A stretch of 64,000 nt of DNA from Scytonema sp. UIC 10036 (GTDB lineage: Bacteria > Cyanobacteriota > Cyanobacteriia > Cyanobacteriales > Nostocaceae). The notes under the pieces are model-generated. The model was given only the letters and a program-made list of their open reading frames with translations, made no database searches and was not told the DNA's origin. A program made the translations under genes and the position numbers. The stretch lies in assembly GCF_009725235.1 (NCBI RefSeq), contig NZ_WJFC01000020.1:39290-103289 (forward strand), given 5' to 3'. Positions 34,552 through 44,168 of the stretch are shown here, one piece after another (position 1 is the first letter of the stretch; each line of letters opens with the position of its first letter).

Positions 34552-35085
34552 TAGGTGAAATTGGTGGTACTCCGTTGATTGGGCATGAGAAATCAGTAGT
34601 TGCTGTTGCTTTTAGCCCGAAAGGAAACTGGTTAGCGACAGGAGGTAAAGATGGAACAGTGCGGTTGTGGGATAAACTGAATCCCGATAAACCAGTTATT
34701 GTCGTACAGGGAAATACTGGTGAGATAAAGGCTATTACCATTGACAGGACATCAAGGGCGTATTCTTGGTCTAGAATTTAGCCCCGATAACCAATGGCTA
34801 GCAACTTCAAGTGAAGACCATACCATTCGCCTGTGGAATCCTACGGACATCACCGCAGCACCAATTGTGTTACGCGGACATGAAGCTAGTGTCAGACCTT
34901 TTGCCTTTAGCTCTGATAGTCGATGGATTCTCAGTGGTAGTACTGATGTACGTCTCTGGCGTATCAATTTTGATGACCTCATCGCAGTTGCTTGTCGTAC
35001 AGCAGGTCGTAACTTGACTCAGCAGGAATGGCAACAAGCTTTCAGCAACGAACCCTATCGTAAAACCTGTCCAGACCAATTTTAA
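34552..35085 (+). pseudogene. WD40-repeat protein relic with frameshift
   Basis: Two frames encode consecutive WD40 blades. The first (to about 34740) reads LIGHEKSVVAVAFSPKGNWLATGGKDGTVRLWD; the second, shifted, reads TGHQGRILGLEFSPDNQWLATSSEDHTIRLWN, then LRGHEASVRPFAFSSDSRWILSGSTDVRLW and the tail LTQQEWQQAFSNEPYRKTCPDQF, a C-terminus frequent in large cyanobacterial WD40 signalling proteins. The break is at about 34741. The N-terminal effector part (caspase or ATPase in relatives) is missing. Confidence 0.7.
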
Positions 35086-35294
35086 AAAACTGGCAGTTAA
35101 GTTTAATTCCCAAACTAACCCTTGAATATCTTTCTAGCAAAAGAGCACGACCTTATATATTGGTTACGAAACGGCTACTGACGGCGTCGATCTTAACGAC
35201 AACACAACCGTTCGCTTAGATGGAAAACATTAAGCACATTGAGAAAAATTACATAAAATAGATAAATACTCACAATTAAACTGAGGCTCGATTT

Positions 35295-35588
35295 ATGCAA
35301 GAAGTATTTAACTATACTCAAGAACTTACAAACCGCATCTCACCAATTGTGGAGAATTTATTTAAAGGTAGTAGCTTTTACATGGTGAGATTAAAAAAAC
35401 CAGAAAGGATTGAACACTTAGTCAATCTGTTTGCTAAGTTTTCACCTGAAGAATTTAGAGCTATCCCTGATGATGAATTAACACGTAGAATTGACAAGCT
35501 TTTAGTTTTAGAAGCAGTTTCCGGAACGCTCAACGATTTGACTCCAGAACAAATGAAAATTTTTGATGAGGCAGTGGAAGGAAGATAA
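35295..35588 (+). CDS. Putative antitoxin partner of the VapC-like gene
   Basis: 97 residues with GAGG before the ATG. Helical and charged: FNYTQELTNRISPIVENLFKGSSFYMVRLKKPERIEHLVNLFAKFSPEEFRAIPDDELTRRIDKLLVLEAV. No classic AbrB or RHH motif is visible; the assignment rests on its size and on the PIN-domain gene that starts 5 bp after its stop. Confidence 0.5.
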   Translation: MQEVFNYTQELTNRISPIVENLFKGSSFYMVRLKKPERIEHLVNLFAKFSPEEFRAIPDDELTRRIDKLLVLEAVSGTLNDLTPEQMKIFDEAVEGR

Positions 35589-35593
35589 ATAGA

Positions 35594-36004
35594 GTGGCAC
35601 ATTTACTGGATACAAACATTGTTAGTTATATTTTGAAAAAAAATATGACTTTAGCACAAAAGTTGGAGGACTTAACTAGTCTAGGAGAAGAAGTTTTTAT
35701 TAGTTGCATAACTTACTACGAGATCAAAAGAGGTTTAGTTGCTGCAAATGCTACAAAACAACTAGCTGACTTTCATATTTTCGGATGAAAATATGAAGTT
35801 TTATTTTTAGACGATATAGAAATTATTGAACAAGCCTGCAAAATTCATGCTGATTTAAAAGTAAAAGGCAGACCAATACAAGATGCTGATGTATTGATAG
35901 CTGCTACAGCAATTACACGCGGTTTAATTTTAGTTTCTAATGATTCTGATTTGCAGAGAGTAGAAAGATTAAGTTTAGAGAATTGGTTACAAACTGATGC
36001 CTAA
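35594..36004 (+). pseudogene. VapC-like PIN toxin with an in-frame stop
   Basis: From GTG 35594 the frame reads LLDTNIVSYILKK (first acidic site), YYEIKRGLVA (second) and stops at TGA 35786-35788. The same frame then continues with KYEVLFLDDIEIIEQACKIHADLKVKGRPIQDADVLIAATAI (third) and LVSNDSDLQRVERL (fourth), ending at TAA 36002. Read through, all four PIN acidic residues and a normal length of about 135 residues would be present. PIN toxins cleave RNA. The single stop makes this a recent pseudogene, or less likely a recoded gene. Confidence 0.75.
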
Positions 36005-36271
36005 ATGGCTAAACTGATGCACCAGATTTTGATTACCATACCAGTACCAAATTCATCAAACTATCAAGCAAGCACGTGCGCGACGACAGCAAAAGCGCGC
36101 ACCATGGCGAAAACGGAAGATTTTCATATAACCCCTGATGCACTAACAATGGATGCGCTGCTGCAAACTGTAGATACACTTCATTCTTTGGGGAGCGATA
36201 GCCGTCTTTTGCTTCCGGAAGCAATTCGTCGTGCGTTGAAGCCCTAAACCTGTCTCCATTAGCATGCGTGA

Positions 36272-36715
36272 TTATAAAACCATCAAATAAGTGTTTTTTC
36301 CACATTCTGGTAAAACACGCAGTTTTTGATTCATTAAGTCAGGTTCTAATCCTAAATCTTCTAACGGTATTAATCCTAATAATGGGTCTGAATCCTCTGG
36401 TAATTCAATGCAATTAAATAATCCTTCTCGTCCTTCAACTACTATATGCAATTCTTTATAAATACGAGCTTTTTCTATTCTCGTAGCTGTTTTAACATCT
36501 ACTTCTCCTTGAAGAGGTAATCCTAAATCAATAATAATATTTCTAGGTAAGCAAAGCCTTGTTGCTCCAGTATCAACTAAAACATCGTGTAATGTAACCG
36601 AGCGCACTTGTTCTTCCGGTATAAACCCTCTAGTTGCAAGAATCTGGTCAATATGGTTAGTAATTGTGATGGTGGTAGTAACTTTCCCCATTTTTTCTAT
36701 ACTGCTAGATGTCAT
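36272..36715 (-). CDS. Retropepsin-like aspartic protease
   Basis: 147 residues with GAGG just before the ATG. The family signature is DVLVDTGATRLCLP (catalytic Asp in D-T-G-A), followed by a flap-like segment and PLLGLIPLEDLGLEPDL, the second conserved hydrophobic-Gly element of clan AA single-domain proteases. Small proteins of this kind are common in cyanobacteria as accessory genes; substrates unknown. It stands beside a Uma2 fragment. Confidence 0.75.
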   Translation of the reverse strand: MTSSSIEKMGKVTTTITITNHIDQILATRGFIPEEQVRSVTLHDVLVDTGATRLCLPRNIIIDLGLPLQGEVDVKTATRIEKARIYKELHIVVEGREGLFNCIELPEDSDPLLGLIPLEDLGLEPDLMNQKLRVLPECGKNTYLMVL

Positions 36716-36756
36716 CTTTTCCTCTTAGATTGCTTAATATATGTGTTTCTATCCAT

Positions 36757-36945
36757 TTAATTTGACTCTTTGTCAGACCTTGAGCATTCTCCTGGCATTC
36801 GTCGGATCTCCAACACTCCACTCAGAAAAGAAAGCCGATATCCCGGACGATCTAACAATTGCTCAACTGCTTTGAACTCTCTCCAAGTCAGTCTTTTAAA
36901 CAAAAAGGGTTCTTCCTTTTTGGTTATTGCGTTCGCGAAGCGCAA
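36757..36945 (-). pseudogene. Uma2-family nuclease, N-terminal fragment
   Basis: 62 residues: KRLTWREFKAVEQLLDRPGYRLSFLSGVLEIRRMPGE, the first third of a Uma2 (DUF820) PD-(D/E)XK protein, then out-of-frame residues to a stop. The catalytic region is absent. Its upstream side overlaps the 25-bp dispersed repeat at 36940-36964. Confidence 0.7.
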
Positions 36946-37133
36946 GCTGTACCCAGCTTATCGCGCCTGGGGTCATAGTAAATATCTCATCTAGAAAACA
37001 GACGAAAAACCCGCAAAGTTATTCTAACTTTTTTCAAGACAGCGATAAGCCGGGGGAGGGTTGCGCCAAGGGCGATCGCGCTGTCTTGTCAGCCCAAACA
37101 GGCGGATTTGTAAAAATTACTCGACTGCAAAAA

Positions 37134-37805
37134 CTAAGCCATGGCAAAAACCGCCTGCTGTAATTTCTCTGCTAGCAATAAAACCGCCTCTTCAATGAGA
37201 AAACGTCGCGGTTTGCTATTGTCTTTGCTCAGTCGTTCCACTGCCAATCCTGCTTCTTCAGATATTCTGGGGGGCTGGTATTCTCTGCCACCTCCTACAT
37301 ATCTCCATGGCGTTGGCTCTTTTTTCGGGTGCTTTTCCTTGTACTTCTTAGTTTCTACTTGGATATCTTTCTTGGAAACCTCTTGGTTACAAGCTTTCTC
37401 CAGCATTCTCTTGACAACTTCCATTGGTGTGCGACCTGTGGCTAACTTATAGAGTGCTGACATTGAGAGATTGCGATTGATTGCATCGAGTTGTTTGGTA
37501 GTAAAGCTTCCGAGTATGGGTGTCAGCTTTAACAAGTGGTTGGCAATACCTGCTGACCATCCTAAAGCATTAGCTAAAGCTTCTTCATATTGTTTGGGCT
37601 TGAGCTTCTCTTTGAGAAACAGTAATAATTGCCCGACTTTGGCGGCTCCGACTAATATGTAGGTGTTTGTGCAGCTAATCTCGGCACAAATTTCTTTTAT
37701 CAAGTCTTTACTCGATTTTGCCAGCTTACTGATGAGATATTGAACTTCCCCAGCAACAGTTTCAGAAAAATTCGCAGCAGGATCTGTTTCGGGCGCGTTA
37801 GTCAT
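37134..37805 (-). CDS. DUF3102-like DNA-associated protein, third copy
   Basis: 223 residues from ATG 37805, with GGAG 10 bp upstream; the same length as the copy at 27509 and about 75% identical by eye. Core: GAAKVGQLLLFLKEKLKPKQYEEALANALGWSAGIANHLLKLTP, INRNLSMSALYKLATGRTPMEVVKRMLEKACNQEVSKKDIQ. The upstream 120 bp (AGAGGAAGTGCTC.., ATACAACATTCCGG) is shared with the leader at 28200-28290, so promoter and gene travel together. Role inferred: DNA binding; no partner gene seen. Confidence 0.65.
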   Translation of the reverse strand: MTNAPETDPAANFSETVAGEVQYLISKLAKSSKDLIKEICAEISCTNTYILVGAAKVGQLLLFLKEKLKPKQYEEALANALGWSAGIANHLLKLTPILGSFTTKQLDAINRNLSMSALYKLATGRTPMEVVKRMLEKACNQEVSKKDIQVETKKYKEKHPKKEPTPWRYVGGGREYQPPRISEEAGLAVERLSKDNSKPRRFLIEEAVLLLAEKLQQAVFAMA

Positions 37806-38164
37806 GTTAAGATCGCTCCATAAATGAATGATTAATTTTTTAATTTTTTTAGAGGAAGTGCTCTTGGGCAACACGAGCGCTTTCTCATTTGCTCTATTAT
37901 ACAACATTCCGGAAGATTTTCATATAAAATTTTTTCTGTAGGTTTAGATTTTGTTAGAGAAAAATAGTAATTTATATAGGCACTTGCAAAAGCATTTTGA
38001 ATAAAGCTATTGAAATTGCTATGACAAAGTATAAAGTAAAATTTGTTCTCTAGGTTTAGCAATGCGATCGCGCTCAAAGTCAAGATAAGTCATCGCTTGC
38101 ACCTAGAGCATTTCCAGACGGAATCTGGAAACAAGGTTAACCCCCAGTCTCCAGTCCCCAATCC

Positions 38165-39232
38165 CTATGTAAACTCGATTGTGTCAACGAAATTTAGAAG
38201 ACTTTCTTCGATTCTTTCAGATTCGTCTTCAATGGAACCGGGGGTTTCTCCATCAAAGAAGCTACGCTGGCTGCTGACTACATATAGGAAATTACCACTG
38301 GTAAATCCTAAAAGTCCGCGATAAGCGTTTAATCTGCTAGCGGTTCCGTTATTTCCTGTTTTAGGAACGCTAGAACCTTCAGGCATATCTACGAGCACAA
38401 AGTAAGCGCCATCTAATGCATCCTCTATATACTCAGTATGTTTTACTTGCGCCTCTGGTAAATTAGCAACAATTTCTTGAGGGATATACTTTTCTACGAG
38501 AAGCGATCGCAGATACTTGTCGTGTCCTACAGATTCAATCTCCTTTTTTTGCTGTGGTGTCAAGCGGAAATAATCAATTCTTAACAGAGTTCCAAAGTCA
38601 TCAGAAAAGCTCACTAACCCTTCTTGAGCTTGTACTCTACCACCTCTTTGAGTGTCCACCGGAATCGGAACTACAAAATTTTTGCCAGGAGACTCATACA
38701 TTTGTGGTTCGGAACCTGCGTCAAACCCTAATTCTTCATCATCATCTAGAAATTCATCATCATCTAATTCTTCCTCTTCTTCTTCAAAAGCAGCTATAAC
38801 TTCGTCTCTGACTTCCTTCGCCTCATCATCTTCAATTCCCAACGCTTCTTGTAACTTTTTCAGCAAATTCATTTTTCCTTTCGGAATAACCATTTCTTCC
38901 TCATCTACAAGGAGGCTAACCCCCGCCGCATAAGCATCAAGTGCGAAGTCTTCCGACAAAGAACTCTTAGCTGCGTTAAACAATGCTCCTACGCCATCTT
39001 CTTCCGCAATAGCTATAAGTTTATCTAGAAGCTCTAACATCTGGTCATCTGAATATTCTTCAAAAACTTCCAGAAATTCCCAGAGTATATCGGCTATGTA
39101 GTCTGCATCCACCTCCTCTAAGCTAGAGTCAGCTGCTGAGGTTACAACTCCAATCGCTGCTACCGCTTCTTGTGCGGTTAGTTTCTCTTTGGTTGTTTTG
39201 GTGGAGTTAAAGATTTTGTCGTATTTGCCCAT
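38165..39232 (-). CDS. TerB-like protein with acidic linker
   Basis: 355 residues from ATG 39232 (GAGAG upstream). Residues 15-135 resemble TerB: LTAQEAVAAIGVVTSAADSSLEEVDADYIADILWEF, then LAIAEEDGVGALFNAAKSSL and FALDAYAAGVSLLVDE. A very acidic linker (runs of E and D, FEEEEEELDDDEFLDDDEELG) leads to a C-terminal domain of about 165 residues with FVVPIPVDTQRGGRVQAQEGLVSFSDDFGTLLRIDYF and LVDMPEGSSVPKTGNNGTASRLNAYRGLLGF, a conserved-looking beta domain I cannot name. TerB domains are membrane/metal-stress modules. Confidence 0.65.
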   Translation of the reverse strand: MGKYDKIFNSTKTTKEKLTAQEAVAAIGVVTSAADSSLEEVDADYIADILWEFLEVFEEYSDDQMLELLDKLIAIAEEDGVGALFNAAKSSLSEDFALDAYAAGVSLLVDEEEMVIPKGKMNLLKKLQEALGIEDDEAKEVRDEVIAAFEEEEEELDDDEFLDDDEELGFDAGSEPQMYESPGKNFVVPIPVDTQRGGRVQAQEGLVSFSDDFGTLLRIDYFRLTPQQKKEIESVGHDKYLRSLLVEKYIPQEIVANLPEAQVKHTEYIEDALDGAYFVLVDMPEGSSVPKTGNNGTASRLNAYRGLLGFTSGNFLYVVSSQRSFFDGETPGSIEDESERIEESLLNFVDTIEFT

Positions 39233-39597
39233 GACTGCTCTCTCCGTAAAAGCTGTTGGTGCTATCAAAACTTTAGTGTCAATGGGTAGTTTACCAAGCG
39301 AGCGAGTCTCCTAATTCTAGATCTTCCGTGAAACTTTCTTCTTGCTACAGGTTAGGCATACAGGAGGCAGTTAACGAAAACTTTGTTGACAAAAATTAAC
39401 ATAAACATTTTAAAGCGTAGCGATCGCTACTAATTTTTACGGAAAGGTTTTATAATCCACTGAAGACAAAAATCTAAACTTTTTTATCTTAAATCTAAAA
39501 AAACTATACAAGCAATTACAAATAGCAGTGATATATAATACATACAGAGAAGGCGATCGACAACAATCAGGGATCGATCTTAAAGGGGTAATTTTAG

Positions 39598-42096
39598 ATG
39601 GATACGGCAACAAAAAAGACTTCATCGGACTCATCCTCACTCGAGCGATCGCTCATCCTCTGGTTTGATGAGGTTGGCATTGCTGATATACCAATTGTTG
39701 GTGGCAAAAACGCATCATTAGGTGAGATGATTCAACAACTTACACCAAAAGGTGTAAATGTACCTATTGGGTTTGCTACAACGGCATATGCATATCGCTA
39801 TTTTATTCAATCGGCTGGGTTAGAAGAGAAACTGCGAGAACTCTTTTCTGACTTAGATGTAGAAGATGTTAAAAATTTGCGGGAACGAGGGAAAAAAGCA
39901 AGAGCCTTGCTACTCCACACACCATTCCCAACACCCCTAAGAGAGGCTATTGTCGAAGCTTACGAAACTCTTTGCAAGCGATACAATCCAGATACAGATG
40001 TAGCGGTGCGCTCCAGTGCAACAGCTGAAGACCTTCCTGATGCTAGTTTTGCAGGTCAGCAAGAAACATACCTCAACGTGACTGGAGTAGAGAGTGTTTT
40101 AGCAGCGTGTCATAAATGCTTTGCATCCTTATTCACAGACAGAGCTATTTCTTATCGACACATTAAGCAATTTGACCATTTTAACGTTGCCCTTGCTGTT
40201 GGTATACAAAAGATGGTGCGTTCCGACCTGGCATGCTCTGGGGTCATGTTCTCAATTGAAACCGAAACAGGGTTCAAAAATTCTGCATTGATTACAGCAG
40301 CATACGGTTTGGGAGAAAACGTAGTGCAAGGCTCTGTTAACCCAGACGAATACTATGTTTTTAAACCAACTTTACGAGAAGGGTACCGCCCAATTATTGA
40401 TAAAAGATTGGGTAGCAAAGAATTAAAAATGGTCTATGATGACGGCACAAAATTTACCAAAAATATCTTAGTTCCTCAAATAGAAAGAAATAAATATGCC
40501 TTAACAGATGAAGAAATTTTACAACTAGCTCGTTGGGCTTGTTTGATAGAAGACCATTATTCTCAAGTTCACAACGCCTACACCCCAATGGACATTGAGT
40601 GGGCAAAAGATGGCATTACAAACGAATTGTTCATCGTCCAAGCCCGCCCGGAAACAGTTCAATCACAGAAGACGCAAAACGTTTTAAGGACGTATCGTTT
40701 ATCAGGCGTTGGGGCATGGGGACTGGGTACTGGGGAAAAGTTAGCTCAATCACCAAGCACCAACTCCCAAGCGCCAAAACCTCTAGTCATAGGACGTGCT
40801 ATAGGAGAAGCAATCAGCCAAGGAAGAGCGCACCTGATTACAGACATACACAAACTTGAAGATTTCCAAGCAGGAGAAGTTTTAGTCACAGATAGAACCG
40901 ATCCTGATTGGGAACCAATTATGAAAAGAGCAAGTGCGATTATCACCAACCAGGGGGGGCGGACTTGCCATGCAGCGATCATTGCACGAGAATTAGGTGT
41001 ACCCGCAATTGTGGGATGTGGCAATGCTACAGGAATTTTAAGAAATGGTCAAGAAGTTACCGTTTCTTGTGCTGAAGGCGAAGAAGGAAGAGTTTATGAG
41101 GGATTATTACCTTTTGAAGTGCAAGAAGTGGCGTTAGAGAATTTGCCTCGCACTCGCACTCAAATACTTATGAATGTGGGTAACCCTCAAGAAGCATTTA
41201 GTCTGTCTGCAATTCCCAACGATGGAGTCGGTTTGGCAAGAACAGAATTTATTATTGCTAACCACATCCAAACCCATCCAATGGCGCTGATTCATTATGA
41301 CAAGCTAGATGATGAATTTGTCAAAGATAAAGTGGCAACAATAACCGCACTGTATGATAATAAACCCCAGTATTTTGTCGATCGCCTCGCCCAAGGTGTA
41401 GGGAGAATTGCTGCCGCTTTTTATCCCAAACCAGTTATAGTGAGAATGTCAGATTTTAAGAGTAATGAATACGCTAACTTATTGGGTGGCAGACAGTTTG
41501 AACCGGAAGAAGAAAACCCAATGCTCGGATGGCGCGGTGCAGCACGTTACTACGATGAGGGTTACAAAGAAGCTTTTGCTTTGGAGTGCCAAGCTATGAA
41601 ACGAGTGAGGGACGAGATGGGATTAACAAACGTGATTCCCATGATTCCCTTCTGTCGCACTCCCAATGAGGGGCTTTTGGTGTTGGCAGAAATGGCAAAA
41701 AATGGTTTAAAGCAGGGTGTCAACGACTTACAAGTTTATGTCATGTGCGAGTTACCCAATAATGTCATTCTGGCTGAGGAGTTTGCAAAAGTTTTTGATG
41801 GGTTTTCTATAGGTTCCAATGACTTGACTCAACTGACACTAGGTTTAGATAGGGATTCAGCTCTAGTGTCGCGGTTATTCGATGAACGCGGTGAGGGAGT
41901 CAAGCAAATGGTCAGGTTAGCGATCGCAGCCGCTAAAAAGTACAATCGAAAAATCGGCATTTGCGGTCAAGCACCCAGCGATTACCCAGAATTTGCTCAA
42001 TTTCTAGTGGAACAGGGAATTGATTCCATTAGCCTCAATCCCGATTCCGTGTTAAAAACTATATTGGAGATCGCTAAAGTAGAAAATGGTCAATAG
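39598..42096 (+). CDS. ppsA: Phosphoenolpyruvate synthase
   Basis: 832 residues. The N-terminal ATP-binding domain has GGKNASLGEMIQQL and AVRSSATAEDLPDASFAGQQETYLN; the phospho-histidine domain has NQGGRTCHAAIIARELGVPAIVGC (His at about 456); the PEP-binding barrel ends GICGQAPSDYPEFAQFLVEQGIDSISLNPDSV. It makes PEP from pyruvate, ATP and water. Between residues about 362 and 395 lies an odd low-complexity linker (WGLGTGEKLAQSPSTNSQAPKP) encoded by GGGACTGGG/GGGTACTGGGG-like repeat DNA, as if an intergenic repeat had been inserted in frame. The repeat array directly after it touches the stop codon. Confidence 0.95.
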   Translation: MDTATKKTSSDSSSLERSLILWFDEVGIADIPIVGGKNASLGEMIQQLTPKGVNVPIGFATTAYAYRYFIQSAGLEEKLRELFSDLDVEDVKNLRERGKKARALLLHTPFPTPLREAIVEAYETLCKRYNPDTDVAVRSSATAEDLPDASFAGQQETYLNVTGVESVLAACHKCFASLFTDRAISYRHIKQFDHFNVALAVGIQKMVRSDLACSGVMFSIETETGFKNSALITAAYGLGENVVQGSVNPDEYYVFKPTLREGYRPIIDKRLGSKELKMVYDDGTKFTKNILVPQIERNKYALTDEEILQLARWACLIEDHYSQVHNAYTPMDIEWAKDGITNELFIVQARPETVQSQKTQNVLRTYRLSGVGAWGLGTGEKLAQSPSTNSQAPKPLVIGRAIGEAISQGRAHLITDIHKLEDFQAGEVLVTDRTDPDWEPIMKRASAIITNQGGRTCHAAIIARELGVPAIVGCGNATGILRNGQEVTVSCAEGEEGRVYEGLLPFEVQEVALENLPRTRTQILMNVGNPQEAFSLSAIPNDGVGLARTEFIIANHIQTHPMALIHYDKLDDEFVKDKVATITALYDNKPQYFVDRLAQGVGRIAAAFYPKPVIVRMSDFKSNEYANLLGGRQFEPEEENPMLGWRGAARYYDEGYKEAFALECQAMKRVRDEMGLTNVIPMIPFCRTPNEGLLVLAEMAKNGLKQGVNDLQVYVMCELPNNVILAEEFAKVFDGFSIGSNDLTQLTLGLDRDSALVSRLFDERGEGVKQMVRLAIAAAKKYNRKIGICGQAPSDYPEFAQFLVEQGIDSISLNPDSVLKTILEIAKVENGQ

Positions 42097-42204
42097 TCCG
42101 TTGTCATTGGTCATTAATCATTGGTCATTGGTCATTAGGATTAATCAAAGGACAAATGACAAAGGACAAAGGACAAATGACAAATGACAAATGACAAATG
42201 ACAA
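42096..42204. repeat. STRR array (GGTCATT then ATGACAA)
   Basis: Copies of TCATTGG, then six or so copies of AAATGACA. The start codon of the next gene is one of these ATGACAAA units. Confidence 0.85.
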
Positions 42205-43803
42205 ATGACAAAAAAAGTATTTTACCTGAGCATGGCGAGTGTATTTTTGCTATCACTCGCTTTACGATTTTGGGGATTGGGACGGTTCAATACCTTAGTT
42301 TTTGACGAAGTTTACTATGCTAAATTTGGCAACAACTATCTCACCAATACCCCATTTTTTGACGGTCATCCACCATTAGGAAAATACATTATTGCCATAG
42401 GAATTTGGATTGGCAATCAAATTCCCTTTTTACAGAGCCAAGTCAATGGGTTGACTGGTTCGGTTATGTCACCCATAAGTTATCGGTGGATTAATGCTTT
42501 TTCTGGCTCCTGGATTCCTGTCATTATTGCGGCGATCGCTTATCAAATCAGTTACCGTCGTAGCTTTGCGTTACTTGCTGGTTTGTTTGCAGCTTGTGAT
42601 GGTATCTTCATTGTAGAATCACGTTATGCTTTAATCAATCAATATATCGTCATTTTCGGTTTATTAGGGCAGTGGTTTCTACTCAAAGCACTCGCTAAAC
42701 AACGTTTATGGCGTAGCTTTTGGTTAGTACTTTCTGGTGTAGCTTTTGGTGCTTCTTGTGCCACTAAATGGAATGGTTTATGGTTTCTGCTAGGTGCTTA
42801 TCTTATGTGGATAATAGCTTGGTTAAACCAGTGGTTGCAGTCTTTTCACTTGAGAAAACTAGAGAGCAATAATCAACACCAAAATGAATTGCTGTCTTAT
42901 TGTTTTCAAAACAATCATGTTGAAAAAGAAAGTCAGGAAATTTCTTTTTTGCCTTTGCCACTGACTCCATTTCCTTGTGATAAAGGAAAGACAAAAAACA
43001 TAACATATAACAGACTCGAAGCTAAGCCAACTCCCCTGAAAAAATTAACTCAAATTAATATTTTTCAGATTTTATTTTTTTTAGGAATCATTCCTGCAAT
43101 TATCTACAGCCTTCTTTGGATTCCACACCTACAAATAGATACAAGATATGGGTTTGTAGAAGTCCACAAGCAGATTTTAGGATTTCACGAACGTCTGGGT
43201 GCTAATAGCTCTAAAATTCATCCTTATTGCGCTGCTTGGTATACATGGCCCTTGATGATTCGACCAATGGCTTATTTCTACCAAACAGCAACAAGCATTA
43301 AAAATCCCATAGCTATAATAGGTCCGCCTCTCCCTGCAGGTACAGGAAAAGTTATTTATGACGTTCATGCTATGGGCAATCCCGTATTGTGGTGGTTTGG
43401 TGCGGCGGCGCTTTTATTTTTATTAGGAGCGTTCACTCGACAATTTGCCAAGCTTTGGATTGAGCAAAAACGTTTTTTCCTATCTGCTGAATTAAGCAAC
43501 GACACTTGGATTGTTCTGTATTTATTAGTAAATTATGTAGCGAATTTACTACCTTGGGTAAAAGTCAATCGTTGCCTTTTCATCTACCACTATATGACAG
43601 CTGTGGTCTTTGCATTTTTGGCGATCGCTTGGCAAGTCGATCGATGCTTCCGCAGTTATGATACTCGGATTCGCGCTTTTGGCTTGACTCTTACCTTTTT
43701 GATTATCATAGCTTTTGTTTTTTGGATGCCGATCTATTTAGGTTTACCCCTCTCAGATTTTGAGTATAGACCTATGAGGATGTGGTTTAATTCTTGGATT
43801 TAA
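42205..43803 (+). CDS. Protein O-mannosyltransferase family membrane protein
   Basis: 532 residues with about ten hydrophobic segments. The catalytic-loop motif is VFDEVYYAKFGNNYL (Asp-Glu) at about residues 33-47, followed by FFDGHPPLGKYIIAIG; the C-terminal PMT_4TMC part has WYTWPLMIRPMAYFYQ and VNRCLFIYHYMTAVVFAFLAIAW. These GT39 enzymes transfer mannose from a lipid carrier to exported proteins. A hydrophilic loop of about 60 residues (at about 215-275) differs from most relatives and is rich in Asn, Gln and Lys. The ATG lies inside an STRR array, so the first residues (MTKK) are repeat-derived. Confidence 0.9.
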   Translation: MTKKVFYLSMASVFLLSLALRFWGLGRFNTLVFDEVYYAKFGNNYLTNTPFFDGHPPLGKYIIAIGIWIGNQIPFLQSQVNGLTGSVMSPISYRWINAFSGSWIPVIIAAIAYQISYRRSFALLAGLFAACDGIFIVESRYALINQYIVIFGLLGQWFLLKALAKQRLWRSFWLVLSGVAFGASCATKWNGLWFLLGAYLMWIIAWLNQWLQSFHLRKLESNNQHQNELLSYCFQNNHVEKESQEISFLPLPLTPFPCDKGKTKNITYNRLEAKPTPLKKLTQINIFQILFFLGIIPAIIYSLLWIPHLQIDTRYGFVEVHKQILGFHERLGANSSKIHPYCAAWYTWPLMIRPMAYFYQTATSIKNPIAIIGPPLPAGTGKVIYDVHAMGNPVLWWFGAAALLFLLGAFTRQFAKLWIEQKRFFLSAELSNDTWIVLYLLVNYVANLLPWVKVNRCLFIYHYMTAVVFAFLAIAWQVDRCFRSYDTRIRAFGLTLTFLIIIAFVFWMPIYLGLPLSDFEYRPMRMWFNSWI

Positions 43804-43814
43804 TTGTTAGTTAG

Positions 43815-43868
43815 TAGGTAGGGCTTTAGCCCACCATTCATAATATAGGTGGGCTAAAGCCCTACCTA
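43815..43868. repeat. Perfect 21-bp inverted repeat
   Basis: Arms 43815-43835 and 43848-43868 (core GTAGGGCTTTAGCCC) are exact complements around a 12-nt loop, directly after the mannosyltransferase. It serves as a terminator and belongs to a dispersed repeat type of these genomes. The remaining 300 bp to the phytochrome gene are AT-rich and probably hold its promoter. Confidence 0.8.
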
Positions 43869-44168
43869 TTATATAGGAAAATTTTTAACATAACTACATA
43901 TCCGGTGTGCAACCAATCACTGACTTTTAATATTTATTATCAGACATCTAAGTAGATAGTCAGCTAGACTACTGTAGTAATTGTTTGTGTAGTAGCGAAT
44001 TAAATTCGTCAAAACTTTTCAGACAACATATCTTAAAAAAGGAAAATTAAATTTTATAAAGTGTAAACAAGATTTGATAAGTCATGTATCTTTAGATAAG
44101 ATTTCAAAAATTCCCAAAAACACAAACTACAATAAATTTACTCTACTATTAACACCTAGAGGTTCATA

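Noticed and set aside
36005..36247. An 80-residue open frame after the VapC relic
   Set aside because: Composition is mixed, there is no ribosome site, and only a short tail (LLLPEAIRRALKP) looks protein-like; it may be decayed sequence.
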